A stretch of 64,000 bases of DNA from Acidithiobacillus sp. AMEEHan (lineage in GTDB: Bacteria > Pseudomonadota > Gammaproteobacteria > Acidithiobacillales > Acidithiobacillaceae). The DNA is taken from assembly GCF_030996345.1 (NCBI RefSeq), contig NZ_CP118747.1, positions 2,044,001 to 2,108,000 on the forward strand, written 5' to 3'. The notes under the pieces were generated by a model. It saw only the letters and a list, made by a program, of their open reading frames with translations. It did no database searches and was not told the origin of the DNA. Each line of letters begins with the position of its first letter. Position 1 is the stretch's first letter. The translations under genes were made by a program, and so were the position numbers. Shown in pieces: positions 8,571 to 18,778 of the stretch.

Positions 8571-9766
8571 GCGCGACGGTGGTTTCCGGCATGCGTCCCA
8601 CGGGACGCCTGCATCTCGGCCATTACCATGGGGTCTTGAAAAACTGGCTACGTTTGCAGGAGCAGCACGAGAGTTTTTTCTTTGTCGCCGATCTGCATGC
8701 CCTCACCACGCACTACGAGCGCCCGGAGGGGATTCGACAGTCGACCTGGGACTTGCTGGTCGAATGGCTGGCGGTGGGGCTCGATCCGGAAAAAGCAACG
8801 CTTTTCGTGCAGAGTTGGGTTCCCCAGCATGCCGAATTGGCCCTCTTGTTGGGCATGTTGACTCCTCTATCGTGGCTGGAGCGGGTGCCGACCTTCAAAG
8901 ACCAGCAGGAGCAGTTGCGCGACCGCGATCTGGCAACTTTCGGGTTTCTGGGATACCCGGCCTTGATGAGTGCGGATATCCTGCTCTATGACGCTGCCTC
9001 GGTGCCGGTCGGTGCAGATCAGGTGGCACACCTGGAGATCTGTCGCGAACTGGCGCGCCGCTTCAACAACCTCTATGGCCGCAGCCCTGCGGATAGCGAG
9101 GCAATCGAGGCAGGCCTGCGTGCCCTGGGCAAAAGGGGAAAACAGCAATATCAGCGCCTGCAGGAGCGTTTTCAACAGGATGGTGACGGCAGTGTGATCG
9201 CGCAGGCGCGCGAACTCCTCGACAGCGCTGCCAGTATCAACGAGGCTACTCGCGCCCTTCTGCTTGCCAATCTGGAAGGCAAAGGGCGAACAATCCTCAT
9301 CGAACCCCAGCCGCTGCTGACGGAAGCGGCAAAAATGCCGGGCCTGGACGGGCGCAAAATGAGCAAATCCTACGGCAACGCTATCGCGCTGCGAGAGGAG
9401 CCGGAAACGGTGCGTAAAAAGCTGCTCACCATGCCCACGGATCCGGCGCGGGTGGGGCGGCACGATCCGGGCGAGCCGCAGCGCTGCCCGGTCTGGCCCC
9501 TGCACCAGATTTATTCCAGTGAGGCGACCCGCACCTGGGTACAAGAAGGTTGTCGCAGTGCCAGCATTGGCTGCGTGGACTGCAAAAGCGCTCTGGTGGA
9601 CAAGGTATTGGCAGAGCAGGAGCCTATCCGCGCACGGGCCGAGGAATGGGCGGCACAGCCGCAACGCCTGCGAGAAATCGCCGCGCATGGCGCGGAGAAG
9701 GCACGGACCCGCGCCGAACAGACCCTGATTCGGGTCCGCGAGGTCATGGGCCTGGATGCTGGCTGA
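8567..9766 (+). CDS. trpS: Tryptophanyl-tRNA synthetase
   Basis: This class I aminoacyl-tRNA synthetase charges tRNA-Trp in the cytoplasm. The 399-residue product begins at the ATG overlapping the protease stop (ATGA). Visible signatures are RPTGRLHLGHYHG (HIGH-type motif, near residue 10), the conserved GYPALMSADILLYDA Trp-pocket region, PVGADQ-x-x-HLEICRELARRFN, and GRKMSKSYGNAI (KMSKS motif, near residue 265). It is longer than the roughly 335-residue E. coli enzyme, with extra sequence in the middle (about residues 180-250), as in the longer TrpRS forms. scpA begins 11 bases before its stop. Confidence 0.95.
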   Translation: MSATVVSGMRPTGRLHLGHYHGVLKNWLRLQEQHESFFFVADLHALTTHYERPEGIRQSTWDLLVEWLAVGLDPEKATLFVQSWVPQHAELALLLGMLTPLSWLERVPTFKDQQEQLRDRDLATFGFLGYPALMSADILLYDAASVPVGADQVAHLEICRELARRFNNLYGRSPADSEAIEAGLRALGKRGKQQYQRLQERFQQDGDGSVIAQARELLDSAASINEATRALLLANLEGKGRTILIEPQPLLTEAAKMPGLDGRKMSKSYGNAIALREEPETVRKKLLTMPTDPARVGRHDPGEPQRCPVWPLHQIYSSEATRTWVQEGCRSASIGCVDCKSALVDKVLAEQEPIRARAEEWAAQPQRLREIAAHGAEKARTRAEQTLIRVREVMGLDAG

Positions 9767-10538
9767 GCGGGCATTCACTGCGGGGGACGCGCTTGCCATC
9801 CCCGAGGGTCTGTACATCCCGCCCGATGCCCTGGAAGTCATTCTCGATCAGTTTTCGGGGCCGCTGGATCTGTTGCTCTGGCTGATTCGCCGCAATCGTA
9901 TGGATATTCGCGACATCCCTGTCGCGGAGGTCACTCGTCAGTACCTTGCCTATCTGGAAGAAGCGCGGCGGCGGCAGCTCGAACTGGCCGCAGACTATTT
10001 GCTGATGGCGGCTTGGCTGGCCGAGATCAAGGCGCGCATGCTCCTCCCTTTGCCCCCCGCAGAAGAGGGGGAGGCGGAGGATCCGCGTGCCGAGCTGGCC
10101 GAGCGCCTGGCCAAGCTCGCCCAGGTGCAGGCGGAGGCGGAGGCATTGGCACGCTTGCCTCGTGCTGGTCTGGATTTTTTGCTCCCCGCACCCCTTGCGC
10201 ATGATCCGATGCCTCTCGTTCCGCCGGCGCTTTCAGTGTCGCGACTGCCAGAGTTGCTGCAACAAATCGCGCAGCGTCATCGACGTAGGCAGGTGCGTGC
10301 GCCGAGGCCGCGCGTCGCTGTCGATTTACGCCAACGCATTCTCGAGATCCTACAACGTTGTCGCAGCGCCCAGCACCCCCTGTCTTTTCGCGAAACGCTA
10401 CCGCCGCAACGCGATCGCCTGCAACTGGGCTTGAGTCTGCTGGCCATCCTCGAGCTCCTGCGGCAACAGGCCCTGCGCCTGCTCTGGCGGGATGGCGCAT
10501 GGATGCTGGCTGCCATCGAGGCTGAGAAAAATGACTGA
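9756..10538 (+). CDS. scpA: Segregation and condensation protein A
   Basis: ScpA is the kleisin that bridges the heads of SMC in the bacterial condensin complex. The 260-residue sequence has the kleisin N-terminal signature FSGPLDLLLWLIRRNRMDI near residue 34, followed by the helical AADYLLMAAWLAEIKARMLLP. A charged linker (about 107-140) and a C-terminal winged-helix region follow. It overlaps the end of trpS by 11 bases and the start of scpB by 8, so translation is probably coupled. The smc gene is not in the window. Confidence 0.92.
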   Translation: MLAERAFTAGDALAIPEGLYIPPDALEVILDQFSGPLDLLLWLIRRNRMDIRDIPVAEVTRQYLAYLEEARRRQLELAADYLLMAAWLAEIKARMLLPLPPAEEGEAEDPRAELAERLAKLAQVQAEAEALARLPRAGLDFLLPAPLAHDPMPLVPPALSVSRLPELLQQIAQRHRRRQVRAPRPRVAVDLRQRILEILQRCRSAQHPLSFRETLPPQRDRLQLGLSLLAILELLRQQALRLLWRDGAWMLAAIEAEKND

Positions 10539-11052
10539 AGATACCTTGCGCGATCTCTTTCTCGCCATTCTGTTGTTGCGCACGGATGGCATAACGGAGG
10601 TCGAGCTGGAAGCCCTGCTTGCCGTAGATCACCCGCAGTGGCGGGAAATGCTGGCCCAACTTGTGGAGACCGGCTGGGGGCCCCTGCAGTTGGTGCTGCA
10701 GGGAGGGCAGGTGCAGGCACGCCTGCATCCGCGCTATCTCCATCTTCTCCAAGAGTTACAGTTAGAAAAGCCGCGCCCCTTGCGTAAGGCGGTTTTGGAA
10801 ACGTTGGCCATCATCGCCTACCAGCAGCCCATCACGCGGCCCGAAATCGAACATTGGCGGGGGGTTGCTTTGGGTAGCGGCATTTTGCAGCAACTTCAGG
10901 ACTTCGACTGGATAGAAATCAAGGGGCATCGCGATGGTCCAGGACGGCCGGCCTTGTGGGGTACGACGACGGAGTTTTTGCGTCACTTTGGTCTGTCCTC
11001 GCTCGCCGAATTGCCTGCGGCGAATCTGGAAAATGCTGCGCCGGAATCATAA
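10531..11052 (+). CDS. scpB: Segregation and condensation protein B
   Basis: ScpB dimers bind the ScpA kleisin and regulate SMC chromosome condensation. The 173-residue product starts at the ATG at 10531, inside the end of scpA. An earlier in-frame start is less likely. It shows the two winged-helix domains of the family. The second carries the hallmark ETLAIIAYQQPITRPEIE, then a divergent form of the usual RG-x-x loop (HWRGVALGSGILQQL) and GRPALWGTT. It is the last gene of the yciO-scpB run. A separate promoter follows for sqr. Confidence 0.93.
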   Translation: MTEDTLRDLFLAILLLRTDGITEVELEALLAVDHPQWREMLAQLVETGWGPLQLVLQGGQVQARLHPRYLHLLQELQLEKPRPLRKAVLETLAIIAYQQPITRPEIEHWRGVALGSGILQQLQDFDWIEIKGHRDGPGRPALWGTTTEFLRHFGLSSLAELPAANLENAAPES

Positions 11053-11085
11053 GGAAATATGATGAAAAGATTAGAAACTGCTGAT

Positions 11086-11114
11086 TTGACTGTGGCCCCG
11101 CGCTGATCGATATT
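11086..11114 (+). promoter_or_regulatory. Candidate sigma70-type promoter for sqr
   Basis: A TTGACT (-35, 11086-11091) and a GATATT (-10, 11109-11114) are separated by exactly 17 bases in the gap between scpB and sqr. Five of six and four of six positions match the consensus. The predicted transcript starts near 11121, leaving a leader of about 70 bases that ends in GAGGAG (11180-11185) before the ATG at 11193. No obvious activator site is seen. Confidence 0.55.
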
Positions 11115-11165
11115 CGCACCGGAAGCTGAGAGAAAAAAATCTTTGCCGACGACACAGACTTTTGA

Positions 11166-12503
<1,338 letters not shown>

Positions 12504-12527
12504 GGCACTCTGACGCCTCTTCTATCG

Positions 12528-12554
12528 GCCCCACCGAGTGGTGGGGCTTTTTTT
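12528..12554 (+). terminator. Rho-independent terminator of sqr
   Basis: GCCCCAC (12528-12534) pairs with GTGGGGC (12541-12547) around a six-base loop, followed by seven T. The stem lies 24 bases after the sqr stop and just before the rluB leader, so it closes the sqr transcript. Confidence 0.9.
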
Positions 12555-12573
12555 ACTGCCGGGAGGCAGCCGA

Positions 12574-13392
12574 ATGGATGAGAAGTTACAAAAGGTGCTG
12601 GCGCGCTACGGCCTGGGCTCGCGCCGAGCCTTGGAGGAATGGATTGCCGCAGGGCGCGTCAGTGTGAATGGAAAAATTGCCAAACTGGGCGATCGCGTAG
12701 ACGCAAACGCGCAACTTCTGGTGGATGGCAAAGCTCTGCAAATTCCCGCCTGGAGCCAAGGGCGTCTGCGGATTTTGCGCTACCACAAACCGGCGGGTGA
12801 GATCTGTAGCCGTCGTGACCCCGAAGGTCGGCCCTCCGTTTTCGACCGTTTACCGCGCCTGCGCGCCAGCCGCTGGGTCTCCATCGGCCGGCTGGATCTG
12901 AATTCCGAGGGTCTGCTCCTCCTCACCAATGATGGAGATCTGGCCAATCGTTTGATGCACCCGCGCTATGGACTGCAGCGGGAATACGCGGTTCGGGTGC
13001 TCGGACGGCTGTCTGACGAACAGATCGAACAACTGCTCAGTGGCGTGGAACTGGAAGACGGACCCGCCAAATTTCTGCAGATCGAAGATGCCGGTGGGGA
13101 AGGGGCAAACCGCTGGTATCATGTCACGCTGGAGGAAGGTCGCAATCGCGAGGTGCGGCGCTTGTTCAGTGCCCTGAACCTGGCGGTAAGCAGGTTGATC
13201 CGTGTGCGCTATGGCCCCATCGAAATGCCCAGACATCTAAAAAGTGGATACTTCGAAGAGCTGCCAGAGGAAGAACGCGCGGCGCTTTTTGCGCAGATCG
13301 ATTGGCAGGAACAACCCGATCTGCCGGCGAACCGGAGGCCAGGACAGCCTATTGGCGCGGCACGGAGACGGCGGATGCCACCCCGGCAATGA
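12574..13392 (+). CDS. rluB: 23S rRNA pseudouridine synthase B
   Basis: RluB isomerises U2605 of 23S rRNA. The 272-residue product starts at the ATG at 12574, after GGGAGG. The GTG at 12538 lies in the sqr terminator and is not used. An N-terminal S4 RNA-binding domain (about residues 1-60, LQKVLARYGLGSRRALEEWI) precedes the RsuA-type catalytic domain. The catalytic motif is GRLDLNSEGLLLLTNDG, with Asp in GRLD, and the family-typical EGRNREVRRLF is present. The C-terminal tail is basic. Its stop overlaps the next start as ATGA. Confidence 0.92.
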   Translation: MDEKLQKVLARYGLGSRRALEEWIAAGRVSVNGKIAKLGDRVDANAQLLVDGKALQIPAWSQGRLRILRYHKPAGEICSRRDPEGRPSVFDRLPRLRASRWVSIGRLDLNSEGLLLLTNDGDLANRLMHPRYGLQREYAVRVLGRLSDEQIEQLLSGVELEDGPAKFLQIEDAGGEGANRWYHVTLEEGRNREVRRLFSALNLAVSRLIRVRYGPIEMPRHLKSGYFEELPEEERAALFAQIDWQEQPDLPANRRPGQPIGAARRRRMPPRQ

Positions 13393-14084
13393 AGCAGGAG
13401 TCGGTCAGTGACTGGAATTGGGTGTACCAGCAGCTGCTGGCGCAGTGGGGAGCACAGCACTGGTGGCCCGCCAAAACTCCTTTCGAGGTGATGGTAGGCG
13501 CCATTCTCACGCAAAATACCGCTTGGACGAATGTGGAGAAGGCGATTGCGCGCCTGGAGTCTGCCGACCTACTGGATGTTGGGAGGATTCTCGACAGCGA
13601 TGATGCGAATCTGGAGACTTGTTTGCATCCTTCCGGCTACTACCGGGTGAAAGCCCGCCGCTTGCGTTCCCTCTGTGCCTTCCTGCAGGAAGAGGGCTGT
13701 GCCGAGAGGCCAGAGTCCCTGCGCGAGCGAGGCAGTTTGCCGGAACTGCGCAGGAAATTGCTGGGGGTGCATGGCATAGGAGAGGAAACCGCGGATTCCA
13801 TCCTGCTGTATGCACTCCAACTGCCAGTCATGGTGGTGGATGCGTATACCAAGCGGATCGCCATCCGTCTTGCCTGGTGCGAGGAGCGCGTCCGTTACGC
13901 GGAGATACAGCGTGACATCGAGTCCGCTCTGATGCACGGCGATGTGGAACTGCGCAAGGAACTGCACGCCTTGCTCGTGGAACTGGGCAAAAACATTTGC
14001 CGACCGCGTCGCCCAATTTGCAGCCAATGTCCGTTGAGCAGGCGCTGCGCCTATGGAGTCGATCAGGCGCGGCCGGGCAACTGA
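13389..14084 (+). CDS. Endonuclease III / HhH-GPD family DNA glycosylase
   Basis: This 231-residue base-excision repair glycosylase overlaps rluB by 4 bases. It has the helix-hairpin-helix LLGVHGIGEETADSILLYAL (about residues 120-139), the catalytic Asp in MVVDAYTKR, and a C-terminal iron-sulfur loop C-x6-C-x2-C-x5-C (CRPRRPICSQCPLSRRC). The Lys that makes Nth a bifunctional lyase is Glu here (GIGEET rather than GVGRKT). The enzyme is therefore probably monofunctional, closer to the MagIII/thermophile endonuclease III-related group than to true Nth. It converges on hflD with a 22-base overlap of the 3' ends. Confidence 0.83.
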   Translation: MKQESVSDWNWVYQQLLAQWGAQHWWPAKTPFEVMVGAILTQNTAWTNVEKAIARLESADLLDVGRILDSDDANLETCLHPSGYYRVKARRLRSLCAFLQEEGCAERPESLRERGSLPELRRKLLGVHGIGEETADSILLYALQLPVMVVDAYTKRIAIRLAWCEERVRYAEIQRDIESALMHGDVELRKELHALLVELGKNICRPRRPICSQCPLSRRCAYGVDQARPGN

Positions 14085-14725
14085 CGCAGATAATCGCGGC
14101 TGCACTCACAGAGTTTTCCCCGTTCGAGCAGCGTGGTCCAGATTCTGCCCCCTGCCTGGCGCCACAACACTCCGGCACGGATTCCCCCGAGGAGGAGAGT
14201 GCGAATGCGGGCGGTATCCTCGTCGCGCGTGAGAAAGCGGCTTTCCCCAGACACAATGATCCGCGGCGAGAGTGTGCCGATACCCTCAGCGTAGGTGTCC
14301 GCCAGCCCAGCGAGGACACTGGGATGAAGCAGCTCGCCAAAATGATCGACTTGGCGTCGCGCCTGCTCTATGCCCCGTTGAACGCGATCCATGGCTTTTG
14401 GCTGCGCCAGAAGGCGGCCGCTCAACTTGGCCAGCGAGAGGGTATAGCGCAAGATTTCTGCTTCCTCCGCCTGTGCCGGGCCCCTATGTAGCAATGGGCA
14501 GAGGGCCTGCAGGCCCCGTTGCAATCCGTCGAGGCCCGCCAGGGCAGCAATGCTGTCCTGCGCATTGATGGCCAGAATGCTCTGCACGCTGAGAAGCAAC
14601 AGATGATTGTCACTGCGTCCACGGCGTGCGGCTTCCTGTACCTCGAGTGCGGCGCGCAGCATTCCCGCCAGCGCGAGGCAGCGATCAGGTAGACGCTGTG
14701 GAGCGGGTAAGAACTGGGAAATCAA
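14063..14725 (-). CDS. hflD: High-frequency lysogenization protein HflD homologue
   Basis: This 220-residue, almost all-helical protein of the HflD/DUF489 family has the conserved YAEGIGTLSPRIIVSGESRF and LLGGIRAGVLWRQAGGR blocks in its C-terminal half. In E. coli HflD lies at the inner membrane and interacts with lambda CII. Its ordinary host role is not well defined. The ATG overlaps the glnD stop, so it is translated with glnD. It is usually found beside mnmA or purB, so the link to glnD is a lineage-specific arrangement. Confidence 0.85.
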   Translation of the reverse strand: MISQFLPAPQRLPDRCLALAGMLRAALEVQEAARRGRSDNHLLLLSVQSILAINAQDSIAALAGLDGLQRGLQALCPLLHRGPAQAEEAEILRYTLSLAKLSGRLLAQPKAMDRVQRGIEQARRQVDHFGELLHPSVLAGLADTYAEGIGTLSPRIIVSGESRFLTRDEDTARIRTLLLGGIRAGVLWRQAGGRIWTTLLERGKLCECSRDYLRQLPGRA

Positions 14726-17235
14726 TGAACTTTCGCCCTTTCTGATGGAAATTTGTCGTTCAGGCGTTGCTCCAAGGTCGTCAGCAGGAGTTGGCGCTCC
14801 CGGCGACGCAATTTCTCTCCCCGTTCATTTCGGATGAAAAAGGTGTCTTCCACGCGCTCACCAAAGGTAGAGACCTTTGCGGCAACGACACTGAACCCGA
14901 GCTCCGCAATCACGGCACCGACGGAATAGAGCAATCCCATCTGGTCACAGGCCTGCACTTCCAGCAAGGTATCGTCCGGCAATGCATCATTATCCAGATG
15001 CAGTTGCAGAGGAATGCCGGCGAAAAAACGATGGCGCGCATCGCGGTGGCGCAGCCCAAAATGGGGTTCGCTGTGGACGCCCAGATTCAGCATGTTGCGC
15101 AGCTCCGTCGCCAACTCATCATGGGCCGCCGCCGAACGTTGAAAGGCGCGTGTTTCGTCGACTACGTGAAAGGTATCCAGAGCGAGACCGTTGTCGCTGG
15201 TATCGATCCGTGCATCCAGAACGGCCAGCGAATGGCGATCCAGAACCGCGGCAATATTTTGAAACAAGCCTGGCCGATCGGGACCGAAAAGAAAAATTTG
15301 CTCTCCCTGATGGCGATGGTGTCGGATGGCGACGCGATAATCTTCCTTTCGTTGCAGAATTTGTCGTGCCTGCCAGAGCAGTTCCTCGCTGTCGTAGCGG
15401 AGAAAGTACCCTACCGGCAGTGCGCGCCACAGACGCTGTAGCTCGACACTTTGCAGATCGGAAAAATTCCCGGCAAGGGCTTCGATGCGCTGGCGCGCAA
15501 TCTCCCGTCGATCATCGGCGGCGGTCCCGGAAGCCAGGAAGGCATCGGCGCGTTCGTAGAGCTTGTAGAGCAGACTCGCCTTCCAATCGTTCCAGAGATC
15601 GGGATTGGTGGCCCGCATATCAGCCACGGTCAACAGAAACAGGTGCGCGAGACGCTTGCGGGTGCCTGCCCATAGCGCAAACTGGCGAATGATTTCCGGG
15701 TCATCCAGATCGCGTCGCTGCGAGGTGGAAGACATGAGCAGGTGTTCTTCGATGAGCCAGGCGACCACTGCACGCTCACTTTCCGGAAGTTGCAGGCGTC
15801 GGGCAAAAGTGCGCCACTCGCGCGCTCCGATGCGAGAATGATCCCCACCGCGGCCCTTGCCGATGTCGTGAAAAAGCCCTGCCAGGATCAGGTAGGCCGG
15901 TTGATCAATTTCGCGCCAGGCAGTACGCAACACTCGGGTATCGGTGTCCCGCCAGAGTTCAGCGAGTTGATCGACCAAGAAGAGGGTGTGCTGGTCGACG
16001 GTGTAGGCATGGAAAAGATCGCGCTGAATCAGCCCACTGATGCGCTGAAAGGCGGGCAGGATACGCCCCAGCAGACCCGTACGGTGCAACCAGTTGAGCA
16101 CGCGACTAGCACGCAGGGGCTCGACGATAGCCTGTAAAAATGCGGCGCGAAACGCGGGATCGGAAAACAGTTGGGGCTTCCAATCCTTTTGCTGGCGCCG
16201 AGCGGCGCGCAGCATCTGCGCAGGCAAATCCGCTGCGACACTGGCTCGTTGTCCCCAGTGGCGCAGCAGCGCGCTCGGATGCTCCTCGGCATCGAAGGAG
16301 CTGTCGAGGAATTGTCCCGTGGCCAGATAGTGCGCAATCGCCTCTTCGACAATAGCGGTCAAAGCCTGGATTTCGGCAAACGACTGGTAGAGACGTTGCA
16401 TCAGCCGTTCCGCTGCACTTCTTCCGCGTTTTGCCGTGAAGCCTAGATCGTTCGCGATGGCTTCCTGTAACTCCAGACGCAGCCGATCCTCTGCACGTCC
16501 GCTACGCAGATGCATGGCTACCCGCACTTGGGCGATGAAGCGCTCGGCCGCGCGCAACTGGCGCAAGTCCGCCGCATCCAGGATGTCGACGCGCTTGAAT
16601 ACCGCAAGTTCTGGCCGTTGCCAAATGCGCCCGGCAAACCAGAGAAGCTGGTGCACATCGCGCAAGCCCCCCGGGCCATCCTTGGTCTGTGGCTCCAGAT
16701 GATACGCGGTATCGCGGAAACGGCGATGACGCGCCTCCTGTTCGGCTACCTTGGCGGCAAAAAAAGCATTGATCGACCACGGGGGGTTGTTCCGCAGTTG
16801 CCTTCGCAGGTCCTGCCAGAGGCCTGCATCGCCGGCGAGGAAGCGGAGTTCCAGCAGGGTGGTGGCAATGCTCAGGTCGCCACGGGCTGCCTCCAGGGTC
16901 TCTGTTACCGTGCGCAAGGCAGCACCGACTTGCTGCCCCCGGTCCCAAAGAGAGGTCAAAAATTGGCTGACAAAATCTTCTGCAGCGCAGTCCGGGGTGC
17001 GCAATAGCAGGAGATCGAGGTCCGAGAAAGGAAAGAGGACGCCGCGGCCGTAGCCACCAACAGCAATCAGGGCCAGCCCCGCTGGCGCTGCCAGCTGTCG
17101 CCACAGCATCCGCAGAGCATCGTCGGTGGCCTGCGCGAAACCGCGCAGACGCTGAGTGATGCTGCCCTCAGTGGGAAAAGGAGGCTGCAACGATGCACTG
17201 GAGGGAAGAATCACCGACTCGCTGTCAGAGGCCAA
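14722..17235 (-). CDS. glnD: Bifunctional uridylyltransferase/uridylyl-removing enzyme
   Basis: GlnD senses glutamine and adds or removes UMP on the PII proteins, setting nitrogen assimilation. The 837-residue product has the expected domains in order. The nucleotidyltransferase motif is ALIAVGGYGRGVLFPFSDLD (about residues 53-72, with the catalytic GG-GR and D-x-D). A GlnD/PII helical linker follows, then an HD phosphohydrolase domain (GLFHDIGKGRGGDHS, about residue 455), and two C-terminal ACT domains (EQIFLFGPDRPGLFQNIAAV and VQACDQMGLLYSVGAVIAEL). The length is slightly under the 860-890 usual for enterics. It is in an operon with hflD downstream and map 11 bases upstream. Confidence 0.95.
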   Translation of the reverse strand: MASDSESVILPSSASLQPPFPTEGSITQRLRGFAQATDDALRMLWRQLAAPAGLALIAVGGYGRGVLFPFSDLDLLLLRTPDCAAEDFVSQFLTSLWDRGQQVGAALRTVTETLEAARGDLSIATTLLELRFLAGDAGLWQDLRRQLRNNPPWSINAFFAAKVAEQEARHRRFRDTAYHLEPQTKDGPGGLRDVHQLLWFAGRIWQRPELAVFKRVDILDAADLRQLRAAERFIAQVRVAMHLRSGRAEDRLRLELQEAIANDLGFTAKRGRSAAERLMQRLYQSFAEIQALTAIVEEAIAHYLATGQFLDSSFDAEEHPSALLRHWGQRASVAADLPAQMLRAARRQQKDWKPQLFSDPAFRAAFLQAIVEPLRASRVLNWLHRTGLLGRILPAFQRISGLIQRDLFHAYTVDQHTLFLVDQLAELWRDTDTRVLRTAWREIDQPAYLILAGLFHDIGKGRGGDHSRIGAREWRTFARRLQLPESERAVVAWLIEEHLLMSSTSQRRDLDDPEIIRQFALWAGTRKRLAHLFLLTVADMRATNPDLWNDWKASLLYKLYERADAFLASGTAADDRREIARQRIEALAGNFSDLQSVELQRLWRALPVGYFLRYDSEELLWQARQILQRKEDYRVAIRHHRHQGEQIFLFGPDRPGLFQNIAAVLDRHSLAVLDARIDTSDNGLALDTFHVVDETRAFQRSAAAHDELATELRNMLNLGVHSEPHFGLRHRDARHRFFAGIPLQLHLDNDALPDDTLLEVQACDQMGLLYSVGAVIAELGFSVVAAKVSTFGERVEDTFFIRNERGEKLRRRERQLLLTTLEQRLNDKFPSERAKVH

Positions 17236-17246
17236 CGCCGCTACTC

Positions 17247-18056
17247 TCAGAGGGGATCTCCCGGTAACTGGGTGAGTACTTCATGACCGGTCTCCGTCAC
17301 CAGAACCGTGTGTTCCCACTGCGCCGAGGGGCTGTGATCTTTGGTGACGATGGTCCAACCATCGGGCAGGGCCTTAATATGACGCTTGCCGGCGTTGATC
17401 ATGGGCTCGATGGTGAAGGTTTGCCCAACCTGCAATGCCAGTCCCTTGCCTGGCTCGCCGTAATGCAGGATCTGCGGTTCGTCATGAAATTTGCGGCCAA
17501 TACCGTGACCACAGAATTCGCGCACGACCGAACAATGCTGCGCTTCGGCATAGCTCTGAATGGCGTGACCGATATCTCCAAGAGTCGCCCCGGGGCGCAC
17601 GACTTCGATGCCGCGCACCATGCTCTCGTGCGCCACTTCGACGACACGCCGCGCTTTCAGGGGCACATTACCTACCAGAAACATCTTGCTGCTGTCGCCA
17701 TGAAAGCCATCTTTGATGACGGTGACATCGATATTGAGAATATCGCCGTCCTTGAGAATGCGGTCACCAGGAATACCGTGGCAGATGACGTGATTGACCG
17801 ATATGCAAACGGACTTAGGGAAGGGTGGATATTCCGGGCTGGGCTGGTAATTGAGGGGAGCCGGGATCCCCTGCAAGTCGTTGACGATATAGTCGTGACA
17901 GATCTTATCGAGTTCACCCGTGCTGATGCCGGGACGCACATGCTCGGCAATCATTTTCAGGACCATGGCGGTCAGTTGCCCGGCAACGCGCATTTTTTCG
18001 ATTTCTGCGGCGTTGTGGACAACCACCGGGGGACGGGCTTGGGCTCGGCGTAACAT
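17247..18056 (-). CDS. map: Methionine aminopeptidase, type I
   Basis: Map removes the initiator methionine from nascent proteins. The 269-residue product starts at the ATG at 18056, preceded by GAAGGAG. An ATG 27 bases upstream lacks such a site. The five metal ligands of the M24A family are visible: D in LNIDVTVIKDG, D in HGDSSKMF, H in CGHGIGRKFHDEP, E in TIEPMIN, and E in QWEHTVLVTE. The nucleophile-pocket His is in NHVICHGIP. Type I is indicated by the absence of the large insert of type II. It sits between sfsA and glnD on the same strand. Confidence 0.95.
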   Translation of the reverse strand: MLRRAQARPPVVVHNAAEIEKMRVAGQLTAMVLKMIAEHVRPGISTGELDKICHDYIVNDLQGIPAPLNYQPSPEYPPFPKSVCISVNHVICHGIPGDRILKDGDILNIDVTVIKDGFHGDSSKMFLVGNVPLKARRVVEVAHESMVRGIEVVRPGATLGDIGHAIQSYAEAQHCSVVREFCGHGIGRKFHDEPQILHYGEPGKGLALQVGQTFTIEPMINAGKRHIKALPDGWTIVTKDHSPSAQWEHTVLVTETGHEVLTQLPGDPL

Positions 18057-18079
18057 GTAGGCTCCTTCGCGCGGTCCAT

Positions 18080-18778
18080 TCAAAATAGTAGAGGCTCCGC
18101 GTCACAGAGTTCTATATTATCAGGCCTGACTCGGCTTCGGTAGGCAAGCACCTCGACACCCCGCTCGCGGGCGCGGCGCAGTGCGGCTCCGTAGTTGGAG
18201 TCGATCGCGTCGGCGGGTGCAAAACCATGACCGTCCTCCCGCCCCAGCAAAAACAGTAGGACCGCGCGGTGTCCGCGCGATCGCTCGCGCTCCAGTGCCT
18301 GCAGATGACGCAGCGCTCGACTGCTAGGTGCGTCCGGAAAGCGCAGTACGCCATCCTCGTCCAGCAGGGTGCAGGATTTGACTTCGACGAAGGCCTCGCC
18401 GCGCTCGGGGTCGCCTAGCCAGAAATCCACCCGTTCGCGCTCGCCGAAGGCAACTTCGCGGCGTAGCTCGCGGTACCCGGCGAGTTCCACGATCTGCTGC
18501 TTGCGCAGCGCTTCGGCCACCACGGCATTGGGTCTCTGGGTATTGATCGTTACCCAGCTCGCGCCGCTCCAGTAGAGTTCCCAAGTCCAAGGGAGCTTAC
18601 GCTTTTGGTCCGCATGCCAAGACAACAAGACGGGCTGGCCTGCTTCGGCGCAGCTGCGCATGCTGCCCGGGTTGGGACAATGCACCTGTACCACCTCACC
18701 GTCGCTCAACTCGCAGTCGGCAAGAAAACGCTTATAGCGCCGCAGTAGCTTGGCCGGGGTAAGGAGGGGCAGTTTCAT
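18080..18778 (-). CDS. sfsA: DNA/RNA nuclease SfsA family protein
   Basis: This 232-residue member of the SfsA family was named for an effect on maltose metabolism in E. coli and has a nuclease-like fold. Conserved blocks seen are KRYKRFLADCEL-like (RRYKRFLADCELSDG), HCPNPGSM, the nuclease-type E-V-K in AFVEVKSCTLL, FPDAPSSRALRHLQALE, and FAPADAIDSNYGAALRRA. The start overlaps the stop of the LysR gene by 3 bases, so LysR, sfsA and map may be read through. The biological role is not firmly established. Confidence 0.9.
   Translation of the reverse strand: MKLPLLTPAKLLRRYKRFLADCELSDGEVVQVHCPNPGSMRSCAEAGQPVLLSWHADQKRKLPWTWELYWSGASWVTINTQRPNAVVAEALRKQQIVELAGYRELRREVAFGERERVDFWLGDPERGEAFVEVKSCTLLDEDGVLRFPDAPSSRALRHLQALERERSRGHRAVLLFLLGREDGHGFAPADAIDSNYGAALRRARERGVEVLAYRSRVRPDNIELCDAEPLLF

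Noticed and set aside
8867-9841. 324-residue minus-strand frame opposite trpS
   Set aside because: The plus strand carries a complete tryptophanyl-tRNA synthetase; the long antisense frame reflects G+C-rich codon use.
17283-18053. 256-residue plus-strand frame opposite map
   Set aside because: The minus strand has all five metal ligands of methionine aminopeptidase; this is a shadow.
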